64,000 bases of DNA from Hsuehochloa calcarea (taxonomy: Eukaryota; Streptophyta; Magnoliopsida; Poales; Poaceae): contig CM070596.1 of assembly GCA_036346395.1 (NCBI GenBank), positions 3,162,001 through 3,226,000 on the forward strand, written 5' to 3'. The notes under the pieces are model-generated. The model had not been told where the DNA came from. It did not search any database and saw nothing but the letters and a program-made list of their open reading frames with translations. The translations under genes were made by a program, and so were the position numbers. Shown here piece by piece: positions 1 through 12,421 of the stretch (the stretch's first letter is position 1; each line of letters begins with the position of its first letter).

Positions 1-1232
1 AGTTGACAATGTATCAACTGCTGTGCGGTTATATGTCAGTGAGTCATTTAACCGTACTCCAGTGTCTTAGAGTTATGTAACGTCGCGTGGTATGGAATAT
101 ACAACACGTGTTCCATTCATCACACGGTAAATGATATACCTAGACTCAGACCCAGATATCAGTTCAAAGCCTTTATGAGCATTCGACTGGTCGGAGACTA
201 GGTTAGGAACCTTGTCCGACCAGGGTATGTATTATGTAACCTCTGGAATCCTTACGACCAGTGAGGTCGTTAGCCTTAGGAGTTACGACCATGAAGACGT
301 ATGGTCTTTTCTTATGTATTAAATAATGTATAGAGGTTTTAATCCTCGTCACTTTGGGAGTTGTCTCTCCCTCCTGCTTCGACTCTCGCTGCCGCCGGCC
401 TCTCTCGCCGTCTCCCTCCTTTTGCTTCAGCTGCTGTGTGTGGCTGCTGCTTTGTTCGGCTGGGAAGAGCATCTATTGGCCCGATTGGGATGGCAGTTGT
501 TTATTGTTGCTAATGGGGGCATGTTGTGCTCTTGCTCCAGAAAGAAGCTTCTTTGCTTCGTGGTGAACTGGAGAGATTGGAGAAGTTGCCAAGTCGATGC
601 GGAAGGCTCTGGATGGAGGATGGAGATGGCATGAGAGTTGGTGCAGCTATAAAGGGGCCCAGGTCAGTGGTTGAAGGCATGAACATGCGGGTGCACGGGT
701 TCTGCTGGTGGTGGAGATTGAATCGGCTACTGGTTTTGCTAGTATCTACTAGCTATCCTTTGTGTCGTTTTTCTTCCGTTGCGTCCATCCAAGTACGTAC
801 CACTTTATTTTTTAGTTCGTCTAAGTTATGCGAGTCCACAAATTTATTATCAGTCATAGAAGCATAGGAATTCTTTTTGCATGACAGCAGCCGCCGCTCT
901 TTTCTTCGATCTGGTGCAGATCGTCGTTATGATGTCGCCGCTCTCTCTTAGCCGCCATCCCGAGCTTTTAAGGCCGCCGCGCTTCTTGTGCACTGCGCCT
1001 CTGTTGCACTTCTTGTACACTGCGCCGCCGCCGTCTTGGACTTCAATCTGCGCCGTCATGCTTCTATCTATTCATATTCGGCTTGATTTGACAATTTTAT
1101 CTATCGACATATTTTCTAAGAGCTGCATGCTACGACCACATTATCAAGACTCAGATTTTAGATTTTTCATATTTTAGTGTCAACCCTTTCCAAATGCAAT
1201 GCTATTGCATACACCTTGCATTTGAGGGGGGG
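1..1232 (+). mobile_element. Internal region of a non-autonomous LTR element (left part open)
   Basis: From about 741 to the LTR at 1233 this stretch matches, in inverse orientation, the 3' internal part of the complete element at 23403-25421. Shared blocks include the text around 770-870 and the short ORF region 881-1090. A polypurine tract (TTTGAGGGGGGG) sits at about 1221-1232, directly before the LTR. Left of about 741 the two copies stop resembling each other, so this copy carries a different interior. A possible earlier element occupies 1-330. No 5' LTR is visible, so the element either starts left of the window or is truncated. Short ORFs here show no recognisable domains. Confidence 0.65.
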
Positions 1233-1376
1233 TGTTAGAGATATATTAGATATAGGAATCATTTTGTATTCCTTATCTGTCTTTTGTATTGCCTTATATG
1301 TATATGACATGCACCCCTTGTACACCCTATATATTGCCTATTGGGCCTCTCCGATATACACACAATATTCATAACA
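1233..1376 (+). mobile_element. 3' LTR of non-autonomous LTR element
   Basis: A 144-bp terminal repeat begins TGTTAGAGATATATTAG and ends ATATTCATAACA, so it has the TG...CA ends of an LTR. It is homologous to both LTRs of the element at 23403-25421, which lies in the opposite orientation. It follows a polypurine tract. Its last base lies only 12 bp from the splice donor of the acidic repeat gene (GT at 1388-1387 on the minus strand). The expected target duplication on the right would be CTGAC (1377-1381); the left partner cannot be seen. Confidence 0.75.
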
Positions 1377-1388
1377 CTGACTTCTCAC

Positions 1389-4300
1389 CTTATCGCAAGT
1401 ATCTTCATCGAATGTGACCGCTTCGGTGGCTGCTGTATGGCTTGTCTCCATTTTCTCATTCAAGTCGGTTTCAGCAATCTTGTCAAATGCATTTTCTTCT
1501 GGTTCAAGCTGCAGGACATCATCTGCATTAATTGCTTCCTGATATTGTATGTTTTGAGTTATATCTGAGGCAGTTCCAGTTTCATGCTCAGGTAAGGGAT
1601 TGCTTATTGACAAAATATCATCATTATTTGTTTCAGCATTTGGTGAATAAACTTTTTGTTGCATAGCTTCATCTTCTACACCATTGTGCTCTGTTGTTGC
1701 CAAATTCTCATCTGAAACCTGAACGGAGAGAAAAAATTGTTTGCTGTTTTTTTTTTTAAAAAACTGGCTTAAAATTTTACTAGGAGCAGATTTGGCAAGA
1801 AAATTTGCTCACGTGAACTTTGAGGCATATAGGTGTATCACTTCTTAAGAGTATTAGTACTCACCTTGTGATGAATGCTTAAGTCTTGCTCAGCATGTTG
1901 AGCAGGACTTAACCATTCATCATAAGGTCAGTACTAATTCACCTTTGAAATAGTGGTGATTATTATTTTCAAAGTATATGAAATCATGGATGATATTCAC
2001 TTCAATAAACCTTACATTCTCTTGCATTTCATCATTTGAAGGAGCTGGGTCAGTTATTTCTTGAAGATCTTTCTCCACAGATGATGACAAACCAAGTTCA
2101 ACCTGCAAGATGAGTAAAACATAGAAGTGTTTTTAGTATGAGCAATGAGGTTTTCACCAAATCGTCACTACTGTGTCTTCCGCTCTTTACAGTAAAGTTC
2201 AACATAGGTTTAGCCGTATGCCCTTGTGATCTTATAGGTTATTCTGATATATTTATTTTTTCTTAATAGTGAGCCCATGCAATAATTCAGTGCGCTAGGG
2301 CCTAGGAGTAGTAGTTGGTAGTGCTTTGCGTTATTACCAAAAGAACGATGATAATGCTAAAAAAGTATACGTGCTAATCAATGTTACATTACACTCATGG
2401 TGACATCAGGTACCTGGAATCCTGGATAACTAAAGGTTCTTTGCTCGTCAAGTATTTCAATATTTTTCTGTACATTTCCAATCTGGAAAATTAGTAGTTT
2501 GAACTTATGTGGTCCAATGTAGACTGATTAACAAAAGAAGAACATGTCTAAATTTCTCAGACTGCATTAATGGAAATTCCGAACTGACCTCTTCATTTGT
2601 AATTTCGTCAGTTGTTTCATACTGTTCATCAGTAGAAGCTTTTACTACTGCATCCTTTTCTGCATTCTCCTGCTCGTCTTCATTATAATTTTCTGCATCA
2701 GCATCTAAGGGGCCAGCGTTGTTGGGTTTGTTTTCTTCTTCAGTCTTTTCTTTTCTCTCAGTAATGTTTTCAACCTTTGCATCTGTAATTCTTGGGATGG
2801 ATTCCTGGGGTGCATATAGGGTGTGTTCATTCTTGAGCATTTCACTAACCACCATCTCTGTTCGTTCAGCCTGCAAGGTTTCATTGAATAGGAACTTACT
2901 TTCTGTGTGTTTCTTATTAAATGAAGTTTGGAAAGTTACAACATGCAACGAGTCTTAGTAATCTTCACCTCAAAAAAATCAGTGTCGTCTGTCCTGTTGG
3001 TGACAACTTCAACACTCTGGGGCTCCACTAGTGGCTCTGTGGTGAAATCAGCCCTCTTGTCATCATGTTTCTGTTCATCTGTCTGAATTTCTTCCGTTGG
3101 CATTTCAATCTCCTCGCCTTCCTTCTGCTGTTTATCCAAGTTAACATTTTGCACATCCTCATCTTGTTGACCAGTGGCTGAAGCATCCATTGACCTCTCA
3201 CAAACTTGTGTTTGAAGTACCAGATCATGATGTTGCTCGTTATCTTCATCATTGGTTTGCTCACCACTTTTTATTGTATCATCTTTCTCTGCAACATCTT
3301 GTGCTGCCTGGGAACCATTTTCGAATGAAGCTTGCGATACTTTTTCTGTACCACTTTCTGTTAGAAGTTCTCCTTTGATATCTCTGTCTTGAACATGAGT
3401 TATGTTTTCTTCACGCTGGCCACTTGACATTTGGTTTGAGTCATGTTCAGTTACAGCCTTTTGCTCTACTTTGATTTGATCAATATTGTGTGAAGTCTCT
3501 ATTGTATCTTCACCAGAAATTTGGACAGCATCTACCTCGGTTATGTTTTCACCTTTCTGAGTTGTAAAAACAGTTTTCTCACCCAAGTTAGATGCTTCAT
3601 CCTGTATAAAATACACTAGTGAGTTGTCCTGCGACTATGCCCAAATTTAAAGGACTAGTGACAAATTTCAGACTGCTGGTACTGATTGCACAATCAAATG
3701 GAGTGCTCTTTAAAGTACAAATATGATTTTTGCTTCAATCTAGTTTGCAGTTTACAACTTTGATGTAGTGCAATCTTTCCTCGACTTGGCAAGAAATGTG
3801 TATGCTTTTGTTGCTCAATTTACTTTACAGATTTTCAATTATGATGTAGAGCTTGTGTGTTCTCAAACTTAAGGTATTAATTCAACTAAACAGTTTGACA
3901 CCACTAATTTGAAACTTTGTATTGTTTGATATAAGCCTTCATGTAAGACGATGATAGTAGTCAACCTACAATTTGATAATATATTTACTTAAATATTACG
4001 ATGGATGATAGCTGTTGGTATGTTTCTCTTACTGGATGCAATGTTGTGGTGAAGTTAGATATATCAAGGTTATTCAATTCAATGTCTGTAGTGAGCTAAG
4101 AAAAAAACACCACGGGTGATGCACTTAAACTCAAATCTCATGTTTCCAAATATTTCTAAGTCATCAACAAGTTTTGCACTACCTACACCTTGTATTAATC
4201 TAACATGTATCCTAACAGAGGTAAATGCTAAACATGTCAGATAAATGAAAGAGATTATTGGTTAATGTGCGCATACCTTTAGTTCCGTTGGCTCCTGTAT

Positions 4301-7300
4301 TTCATCTTTGATCTTTTCATGCACCAACATTACATTGTCGTTTTCATTTCCAATGTTTTCTTCGTTTGACTCTACAGGAAGCTCTTCTGGTGCCATTCCA
4401 TTATCTGTTGAAGATTGATCCTCCAAAACATCAATCTCTGTTCTTTGACAAGAGATTTCTTCATCATTGATGGCTTCAGTGGCCTTCATTTCTTTCGTTG
4501 CTTCCAAGTCATTTTCTTGTTGAATATCATAAGTCGGCTCAGTTGTTGCTATATTACTTTCTGAAAGTGGCTCCTCTAAAGCAGCAGATTGGCTTGTATG
4601 GGAGGCCTTTTCAGCTTCGGTGGCATCAATATCCTTGATTTCTTCCACTGATTCTAGTTCATGCTCTTTTTTAATATCAGCAGGTGGGCCAATTTCATTT
4701 GTAGCATTGTCTTCTGCAGTTGGTTCTTCAAGGGTGACATTGCTTTGCCCTGTTTCTTCTGCCTTTACAAGTTGACTGTCCTTGCTATCTTCAGCTAATT
4801 CAAACTGCTGTGCTGGTTGGACATAAAAATCTGGATCACTTTCCAGTTCACTGCTTTCTTGAGCTGCGTTCTCAGAAGTGCTGATATTACTTTGGTCGGA
4901 GATTTCTTCAGTTTCCATAGCTTCAATGTCTTTGTCTTCTACCGCTGATTTCTCCTCCTGCACTTGTTGATCATCAACTTTTGGTTCACTCTCTGTCACA
5001 TTATTTTCTGCCACTGGCTTCTCAAGGGTAGAAACTCCATGTTGCTGGTGATCTTCAGTTTTCACAGCTTCAATGCCTCTGGTTTCTTCTGTTGAATCAT
5101 GTTCTTGCACTTGTTGAGCATCAGAAGTCGGCTTACTTCTTGGTACAGCACTTTCTTGAGCTGCCACTTCAGGAGTAGAAAAGGTGCTGTGATCAGAAAA
5201 TTCCTCAGTTTTGACATCTTCACTGTCCTTGATTTCTTGAGCTACGACATTCTGTACTTGTGTGTCACAAGTAGGATCTGTTACTGTTGTCTTTTCTTCT
5301 GTTGAAGTATGCTCATCAGAAGTAGAAACAGTGCTTTGTTGGGGTTCTCCTTGATATTCTGTGGTGGAAGTGCACTTCATGTCCTCAACTGATTCTTGCT
5401 CCGGGACTATTTGAATATCAGCATGTGGTGCACTTGCTGTTAAAATACCATCTTCAGTCAGTTCCTTGATGCTTGCAACAGTGCTCTCATAAGGAATTGC
5501 TTCAGTCTCCATGGTTTCAGTGTCCTTCATCTCCTCTTCTGGCAGGTCACTTGCTGTTATAGTATCTTCCACTTCAACAGGTTCACTATTCTTGACATCT
5601 TCTAGCTCTGGCTCCTGCACTGGTGGTATCTTAACAGTTGCCCCAGTTGCTAGTACATGTTCTTCGGGAGCTGCCTCGTCTGCAAGAGCAACATTGCTTT
5701 TCACATCTTCGGTGAGCTCGCTGATGCTTGCAACAGTGCTCTCATGAGGGATTTCTTCAGTCTCCATGGCTTCAGTGTCCTTCAACTCTTCTGCTGGCAG
5801 GTCACCTGCTGTTATATTATCTTTTGTTTCAACGGGCTCAGTGTTCTTGGTCTCTTCTAGTTTTGGCTCTTGCACTGGTGGTACATCAATAGTTGCCTCA
5901 GTTATTAGCACATGTTCTTCTGGAGTTGCTTCCTCAGCAAGAGCAGTTAGTAGCACATGTTCTTCTGGAGTTGCTTCCTCAGCAAGAGCAGCATTGCTGT
6001 TCATATCTTCAATGTCCTGGATTACTTCTGCTGATTCTAAAGTTTCTGCTTGAGTGTCAGAACTTGGTTCTGTTGTTGTTACATTATCTTCTGGTGTGGA
6101 CTCCTCAGAAGTAGAAACATTGTGAGATGGGGAGATTCCTTGAGGTTCAATAGACTTAATGTCCCTGAATTGAACTGATTCTTGCTCCTGAAGTTGTTGA
6201 GTACCAACATCTGGTCTGATTGTTGCATTATCTTCTGTTGCCATTTCCTCTATACTAGCAACGTTGCTTTCGTGGAGTGTTGGTTCAAGTCCAACATCAT
6301 TCATCTGTTCTGATAATTCTATCATCTGTGGCTCACTTGCTGTTAAGTTCTCTTCAACAGCAGCAACATTTGTTTGATGGGAAGCTTCTTCCGTTCCAAC
6401 ATCTTCAGTGTTCCTGATTTCTTCTGATCCGAGCCCCTTTACTTGTACATCATTGGTTGGTTCACTTGCTAGTAAAATGTTTTCTTGAGCTGCCTCCCCG
6501 ATAATAGGCCCACTGCTTTGATTGGATATTTCGTGAGCTTTCACATCATCATGCTCCTCTATTAGTTCCGGTTCTTCATTTTGTACATCTTTGTTATCAT
6601 AAGCTGGCCCTTTTGCTGTTACATTTTCTTCTGGAACAGACTCCTCAGAAGTGGAAATAATGCTTTGCTGGGATATACCTTGAGGTTCAGTGGCGTCAGT
6701 GTCCTTCATTTCTTCAACTGATTCTGGTTCCAGGATTTGCGGTTCACTTGCTGTTGTATTTTCTTCTGTTGCTTGATTTTCTGATTGAGCAACATCATTT
6801 TGGTGGGGGGTTGCTTGAGCTTCAATGTTGCTCACTTCTGCTGATTCCATCACATGCAACCCACTTGCGGTTGGATTATCTTCTTCAGTTGGTTTCTGAA
6901 AGACACCATCCTCCATTTGATGGGATGTTTCGCTCACTGCGACAAGTTCGGTGTTCATCATTTCTTCCAATTCGAGCTCCTGCACTTGTTGTATATCAGC
7001 ATTTAGCTCACTTTCAACTGCACTGTTTCCTTCAACTGCCTCCACAGCAAAAGATTCGTTGCTGTGGTCAGAAATTTCTCCAGTTTTAGCGTCTGTGTTG
7101 TCTTCAATTGCTTCTGCTGAACCTACATTATTTACTTCTTGAGTATCAGAAGTTGTTTCACTTGCTGTTATAATATCTTCTGGGGTAGGTTCCTCAGAAA
7201 TAGAAGCATTGCTTTCCTGGGGGGTTGCTTCGGTTTTAGTGGCTTCAATTTCCTTTGTTCCTACTGCCAGCTCGGTCTTCTGTATCTCACTTGCTGTAGT

Positions 7301-10300
7301 ATTATCTTGAGCTAGATCATTGAAGATAGCAGCAGGCCTTTGATCGGAAGCTTCTATTTCAACAGGCTTAGTGTTCTTGATTTCTTCTGGTTCAAGCCCC
7401 CGTGTTTGCTTTTTAGCAATTGTCTCACTTACTAGCACATTGTTCTCTTGATCTGCCTCATCAACAGTTGTCACATTAGATGCTTCTATAATATTCTCAG
7501 CTATGTTGTCCTTGATTTCTTCTGGTGATTCTACACTCTGTACTTCTTGAGTATCGCAGGTTGGTCCTTCTGCTGTTACATTATCTTCCACAGTGTACTC
7601 CTCAGAAGTAGAAATAGTTCTTTCATGGCAGATTCCTCGAGTCGCAGCAGCTTCAGTGTCCTTAATTTCAACTGAATCTTGTTCCAGGGCTCGCTGGATA
7701 TCATCATCATTATGTGGCTCACTTGCTGGTGAATTATCTTCTGTTGGTAGATCCTTGGAAGTAGCAGCATGGCATTGGCGGGTGATTTCTTGAGTTTCAG
7801 TGACTTCAATGTCCTCCACCTCTTCTGCTAATTCTGTCACATGTGGTTCACTTGCTGTTATACCATCTTCTTGAGCTAGATTATTGTGGACAGCAGCATG
7901 CGTTTGATTGGAAGCTTCATCCATTTCGACAGTTTCATTGGTCTCAGTTTCTTCTTGTCCCAACCCCTGTACTGGTTGTATATCTACTGCGGGCTCACTT
8001 GGCAGTACCTTATCTTGAACTGCATCTTCAGCAAAAGCCACATTGCTTTCATTGGAGGTTTCTTCAGCTATGGCATCTTCAAGGCCCTTGATTTCTTCTG
8101 ATTCCACATTATGTACATGTTGGATATCAGAACTTGGTGCGGTGGTTGCTACATGATCTTCTGTAATTTCCTCCTCAAAAGCAGCACTACTTTGTTGCAT
8201 TGTTTTCTCAGTATCAATTGCTTCAGCATCTATCATTTCTTCTACTGATCCCTGGCCCTCTTCTTGAATATTGACATCTGGCTCCCTCATTGCAACATGT
8301 TCTGGAGTTGTCTCCTCAGAAGTGGCCACACTGCTCTGGTGGGATGTTTCTTCAGATTTTTCATATACATTGTCATTAGTTTCTTCAGGCGATTCTTGAT
8401 TCAGCACTTGAGCATCAATTGTTGAGTCATCAGCTTCCTCAGAGTTAGGCATCTCTTCCTGCACCTCAGTTTCCTTGCTTTTAGGTATCTCTTCTTGCTC
8501 TTCCTGCACCTCAGTTTCCTTGCTTTTAGGTATCTCTTCTTGCACCACGTCTGCACCCACAGTATCAGTTTGCTTACTCTGTTGATCTTCTACTTTGGCC
8601 ACCTCATCTGTACGTTCTGCAATATCTTTATCTTCTGGAGAGCTCTCTTCATGGTCATGATGAGCGGCATCATCCGCTTTAGCTGGTTCAACTGTTTCTG
8701 TGTTTCCACCAGTAGTATCCGTAAGGGGGCCAGAATCATCCACATTAGGCTCCAGAGGAGTTTCGACTCCAACAGGTGCTTGAGCTACAACCTCATCATC
8801 GGGAATATTTGACATGCTTGCAGGTTGTGTGTCCTCGATTGCTTGTGCTGTTTCCATATTATGGCCTTGCTGAGGATCAACTGTTGGCTCAACAGCATTG
8901 TCAGTTTTCAGTGTGTCTTCCTGCACCATGTCGTCCATTACATCTCCTTCTAATTCTTGTTGGCCATGCTCCTTGGGCTCTTCATTCTCATGTTTCAGAA
9001 GGCTGGTATTTTCTGTTGTGCTCTCTCCATGGCCTAAAGAACCAATCACCTCTTCATTGTTACTTTTGTTGCTCTGATCGGTGCTTATTCCATCTGGTGA
9101 AACTTCTGCCTGCTCTTTATGTTTCTGATCATTTTCATGTGGCTGCTCATTTGAAATCTTCTCCTCTTTGTCCATAGGGCCATTCAAAGAAGATGCAGTG
9201 CCATTTAGATAAAGTTCTGGAGGAATTTTGACTTCAGAGGGTGCTTCTACTAAAACTTGGTCCTCTGGAATCTTCAACATTCCTTCAGTTGAGTCCATGA
9301 TTTTTGCCTCGTCCTTGATCTCTTTATTAGATGAAAGCTTTCCATCTAGGTGCGTTTGCAAATGGGTTGTTCCTAGATCCACATCTTCCACTTGAACTTC
9401 CTGGAAAATGTACAGGTAAATACCACATTCAAATCAAGTACACTGCATGCGATACTGGATTGTCATATTTAGGTTAATATTGCTTATTCAGTCTAGCATT
9501 GATAGCGACTACCAGTATATTTGAGGTTATTATATTTTCCATAAGTCTCAGAAGATGTAAAACAAAAAAAAGGGAGGGAAAAAAGGAACTGATGACCTAT
9601 ACATTCTTAGATTCACTAATTCTTGATACTGTTCACTTTCGGTTATAATTCATTCAAAAGGACATCGAAATGGTACTGCAGCACTACAAAATTACAAATA
9701 TATTGTCCTGCATGACAGCAAGGATTTCCCCTTGGCCAACTATGTCTTGCTAATGAATGGCACTGAATGGCACATGTAGGTTCAGTACATGTAAGAGTAT
9801 CCTTTTCATGGTTCTAGTACCCTGAAGCAAGTGGTCAACAAAGAACAGGTCGACTTGTTTAACAATACGGCAACACCACATGCCAACCCAGGTGGAAGAC
9901 CTAACTGAAGGTTTAGCTTAAGTTTTTAATCCATGACCTGGCATGTGAGCACCCTAACTGGACAACCTTGTGCTTCTCTAAGAGCCTTGATTAATTATTA
10001 CATGAAGCAGAAATTCTCAGGAATATAGAAGGCTTATTTAGTGGATTGGTGCTGCAGTTATATTCTTCTTCATGCTTTAAGTAACCTTTGCTCACTTCAT
10101 GTCTCTGTCTTGCAGCAAAACACTTACGGTTCACGCTCAGATTAACCTTCATTTCTTATAAATGCTAACCTCCTCAGTCCTCACCAACTATACTGTAATC
10201 CTTATTGTTAACAAATTGTTTCCTCTAGATAGGTAGACTGTAGAAGACAATATCTAGTGTTATCTTCTTCTCTTTTTTTGGAGAATACCTAGAAGGAACT

Positions 10301-11016
10301 AGGTATCTTTTTCATTAAGAAGAAGAAGAATAGGCACCCAAATTCGAGTCGAAGAGGACTCGAACCAAGGGTGGTGGGGGTGTAGACTCATACCTCTCAC
10401 CAACTGAGCTAGACTCAGTTCCTCTAGTGTTATCTTTTGACTAACATTATTTTCTCACTTATCAAGTTCAGGAAAGAATTACCAGTGGGGGAAAAGAGAG
10501 TACTGGCAGTAAAATATTTTGTCAATGATCAAAAGAGCAGGCAGAGCAGAGCATATGACAGACAGACACGTGCCATGAGTAAATAGCCTACGAAAGTCTG
10601 TTTTTATTTGTTTTCCCCAACAAGTTACTTTTTTTAACCCTGAAACAGGATCCTTCTAAACAAAGATTGTTTGTTTACGAACACAAAAAATGAATGCAGC
10701 ACCAGCTTACTACATGAAGAACCTTCCATAGATACAAGGAGATTAACACGAAGAGATCATGGAACAAGAAGTAAGACACGGTGATGATTTTCCTTGCAAA
10801 CTGTCCAAAGTCTACTGAACTGTTACAAATATGTTCCCCAGTCCCCACCATGTAGCTGACTTCTGCAACACTGAAGCTCTCTAGGTAGCTTTACATCTAC
10901 ACAATATGCATGCATAGAAACAGAAGCAAGCAAGTGCTGCAGAAGTTCAGAGACTAAGAGGAGCCATTGCTTACCTGCCCATCTGTTGCTTCTCGTGCTT
11001 TCTCTTCCGTCGCCAT
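1389..11016 (-). CDS. Giant acidic, glutamate-rich repeat protein of unknown function (seven exons, 3' end outside window)
   Basis: Exons read on the minus strand: 11016-10975 (14 codons from ATG, beginning MATEEKAREATDGQ), 9400-4277 (1,708 codons), 3601-2969 (211), 2870-2589 (94), 2482-2414 (23), 2102-2016 (29) and 1718-1389 (110). All visible introns have GT-AG ends and every exon is a multiple of three, so all introns are phase 0. That gives 2,189 codons and the frame is still open at a GT donor at 1388. The product is dominated by Glu, Asp, Thr, Ser, Ala and Val, with degenerate repeats built from phrases like EEIKDTEA, TASEP and PVQELE. I see no membrane segment, signal peptide or enzyme motif. 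Similarly acidic low-complexity plant proteins are usually left unnamed, and I do not recognise a family. Exon 6 has some alternative-donor uncertainty; the others are clear. Confidence 0.75.
3602..4276 (-). other. Intron 2 of the acidic repeat gene
   Basis: This 675-bp AT-rich interval is bounded on the minus strand by a donor (AAG|GTATGC) and an acceptor (ATACAG|GATGAA). I see no gene, transposon end or RNA motif in it. Confidence 0.7.
4277..9400 (-). repeat. Degenerate protein-coding repeat array in the giant exon 2
   Basis: This 5.1-kb exon is uninterrupted in one frame and encodes dozens of imperfect repeats of roughly 50-55 residues. Typical units run from a Glu-rich 'EEIKDTEA' phrase through 'EEASHQ-NVA' and 'TEDN-TASEP' to 'DIQ-VQELE'. 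Some copies are recent. A 45-bp tandem duplication near 5906-5995 gives two copies of ALAEEATPEEHVLLT/IT. A larger duplicated block of about 85-105 residues covers roughly 5460-5990. A 14-residue repeat containing EIPKSKETEVQEE lies near 8440-8545. Keeping one frame through so much repeat turnover suggests selection on the reading frame. Confidence 0.7.
9401..10974 (-). other. Intron 1 of the acidic repeat gene
   Basis: This 1,574-bp intron runs on the minus strand from donor GGGCAG|GTAAGC to acceptor TTTTCCAG|GAAGTT. It separates a 14-codon first exon from the giant second exon. Its only clear insert is the SINE at 10267-10422; the rest is AT-rich with no other recognisable feature. Confidence 0.75.
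10267..10422 (-). mobile_element. tRNA-derived SINE with 14-bp target-site duplication
   Basis: On the minus strand a pol III box A (TAGCTCAGTTGG, 10411-10400) is followed by a box B (GGTTCGAGTCC, 10366-10356), the split promoter of a tRNA gene. The copy is too diverged downstream to fold as a real tRNA. The unit is flanked by a perfect 14-bp direct repeat, TCTAGTGTTATCTT, at 10253-10266 and 10423-10436, which is the mark of LINE-style retroposition. It sits in the first intron of the acidic repeat gene, in the same orientation. Confidence 0.85.
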
Positions 11017-11123
11017 TGCTCCGGATCAGGATGGAAGAACAAAAGAAAGATAAAGGTAGAAACAAAGAAACAAAGAGAGGCTTCTTCCCGAAAAAGTGTT
11101 GTGGGCGCTTGAAAAGCTGGTGG

Positions 11124-11132
11124 TCTTTATAC
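11124..11132 (-). promoter_or_regulatory. Probable TATA box of the acidic repeat gene
   Basis: On the minus strand GTATAAAG lies about 110 bp upstream of the start codon at 11016, a usual spacing for a plant gene with a 70-80 nt leader. It is inferred from position and motif only. Confidence 0.5.
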
Positions 11133-11139
11133 CGACCTT

Positions 11140-11448
11140 TCCTCTGTCAATATGTTTTCTATTGCTGAGTGGCGGTTAGGAAAGCAGTGACAGACTGACA
11201 GTGCTCTTGATAGGGAGTTGGTACTTGCTTAGCTGTAATCTAGATTAAGTGGCAGAATTTTTCCCTGGAATGGTATATCAATGAACATTGAAGCTTAGCA
11301 TTAGGTGCCAAAATGCCAACTGGTACATGAGGCACATGGTAGTGGTGGCTGGATCAGTGTGTGCATTCTTGCATTGCTGGACCTACAGAACCTTTTATGT
11401 GTGAAATTATTGAACTGATAATTGATCAAGAGTATCATTCTTGGATCC

Positions 11449-11481
<33 letters not shown>

Positions 11482-12421
11482 CTTCCTGAGTTCAGCTCAA
11501 AAGAAAAGTTTGGTTTTCAGTGTAAAAATACTATTATCTGTTTTTTTTTGTTGCTTGGCTTTACATATAACATTACATGATTGTTCTTGAGAAGTCCCTT
11601 TAGGTGCAAATCATCTCCTACCAGTTAGTCAGGCATTGTATCTTTTGTCACATTCAACTATCTGTGCAATGGCGAAAGGTTGTGTCCAGCTTACCTCATA
11701 ATGCACTTGGAATGCAAGGGACTGACGGATTCAAACGACATTTCTGCAGGCCGTCAAAAGTTTCTCTGAATCTAATTAAGTGAAAAGTGGAACAGGATGA
11801 AAGTAACTTCACCTTTGGTATAATGGCGTGTGGTATCTCCAGTTAAACACTTACCAAGATATTACGTTAGTTCAAGTGTCATTTTTCTGTCTGCACTTTT
11901 AATCTGAATCCTAAATGAAGTGATTGAATTGCTGTGGTTTTGGTAAGTATAAGACCAGCCGTTCTTAAGTCCTAGCCCAATCAACCTTTTTGTTTTTCAG
12001 CACAGCATCCAGAAATATATGGAAGTCTAATATCTTAAATTGCTCACTAGGGACTAATTTCTGAAGACTGCAGAGCCAGAGGGGCAAAGAAAGGGGGTGC
12101 GTGCTCCTGAATATTCAATCCAATCAAGTGGCTGCTGATGACAGTGATCTGCAGCAAAAGAATTCCACATGATCAACTGCTTTGGAGAAGGAAAATTCCA
12201 AGTTGGCAAAATCCAAAGCACCATTCTGGATCCCTCACACAATCCAAATTCTTCTTTCAGAAAAAAAGAAATCCACCGCCCGGTCCGATCAGTCACCCGC
12301 GCCGCTTTAAGAAACAAGAAGTTTTTTTTATGAAAACCTGAGGCAGGTAATGTTCAGTTGGTGCACTATTATCCTAACATATCGCTGCGCCGAAAGAGAG
12401 AAATCAACTGTGCCATACGAG
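11140..12421. other. Intergenic region with (TTTC)n microsatellite
   Basis: A pure (CTTT)n tract of about 30 bp sits at roughly 11452-11481. The rest is single-copy-looking AT-rich DNA upstream of the acidic repeat gene; no coding or RNA gene is supported. Confidence 0.55.

Noticed and set aside
4262..4276. Stop codon of the giant exon at 4262 as the true end of the acidic protein
   Set aside because: A consensus donor lies just before it and five further exons in matching phase and composition follow.
10356..10411. Functional tRNA gene
   Set aside because: Box A and box B are present but the acceptor and anticodon stems do not fold; the target duplication shows it is a SINE.
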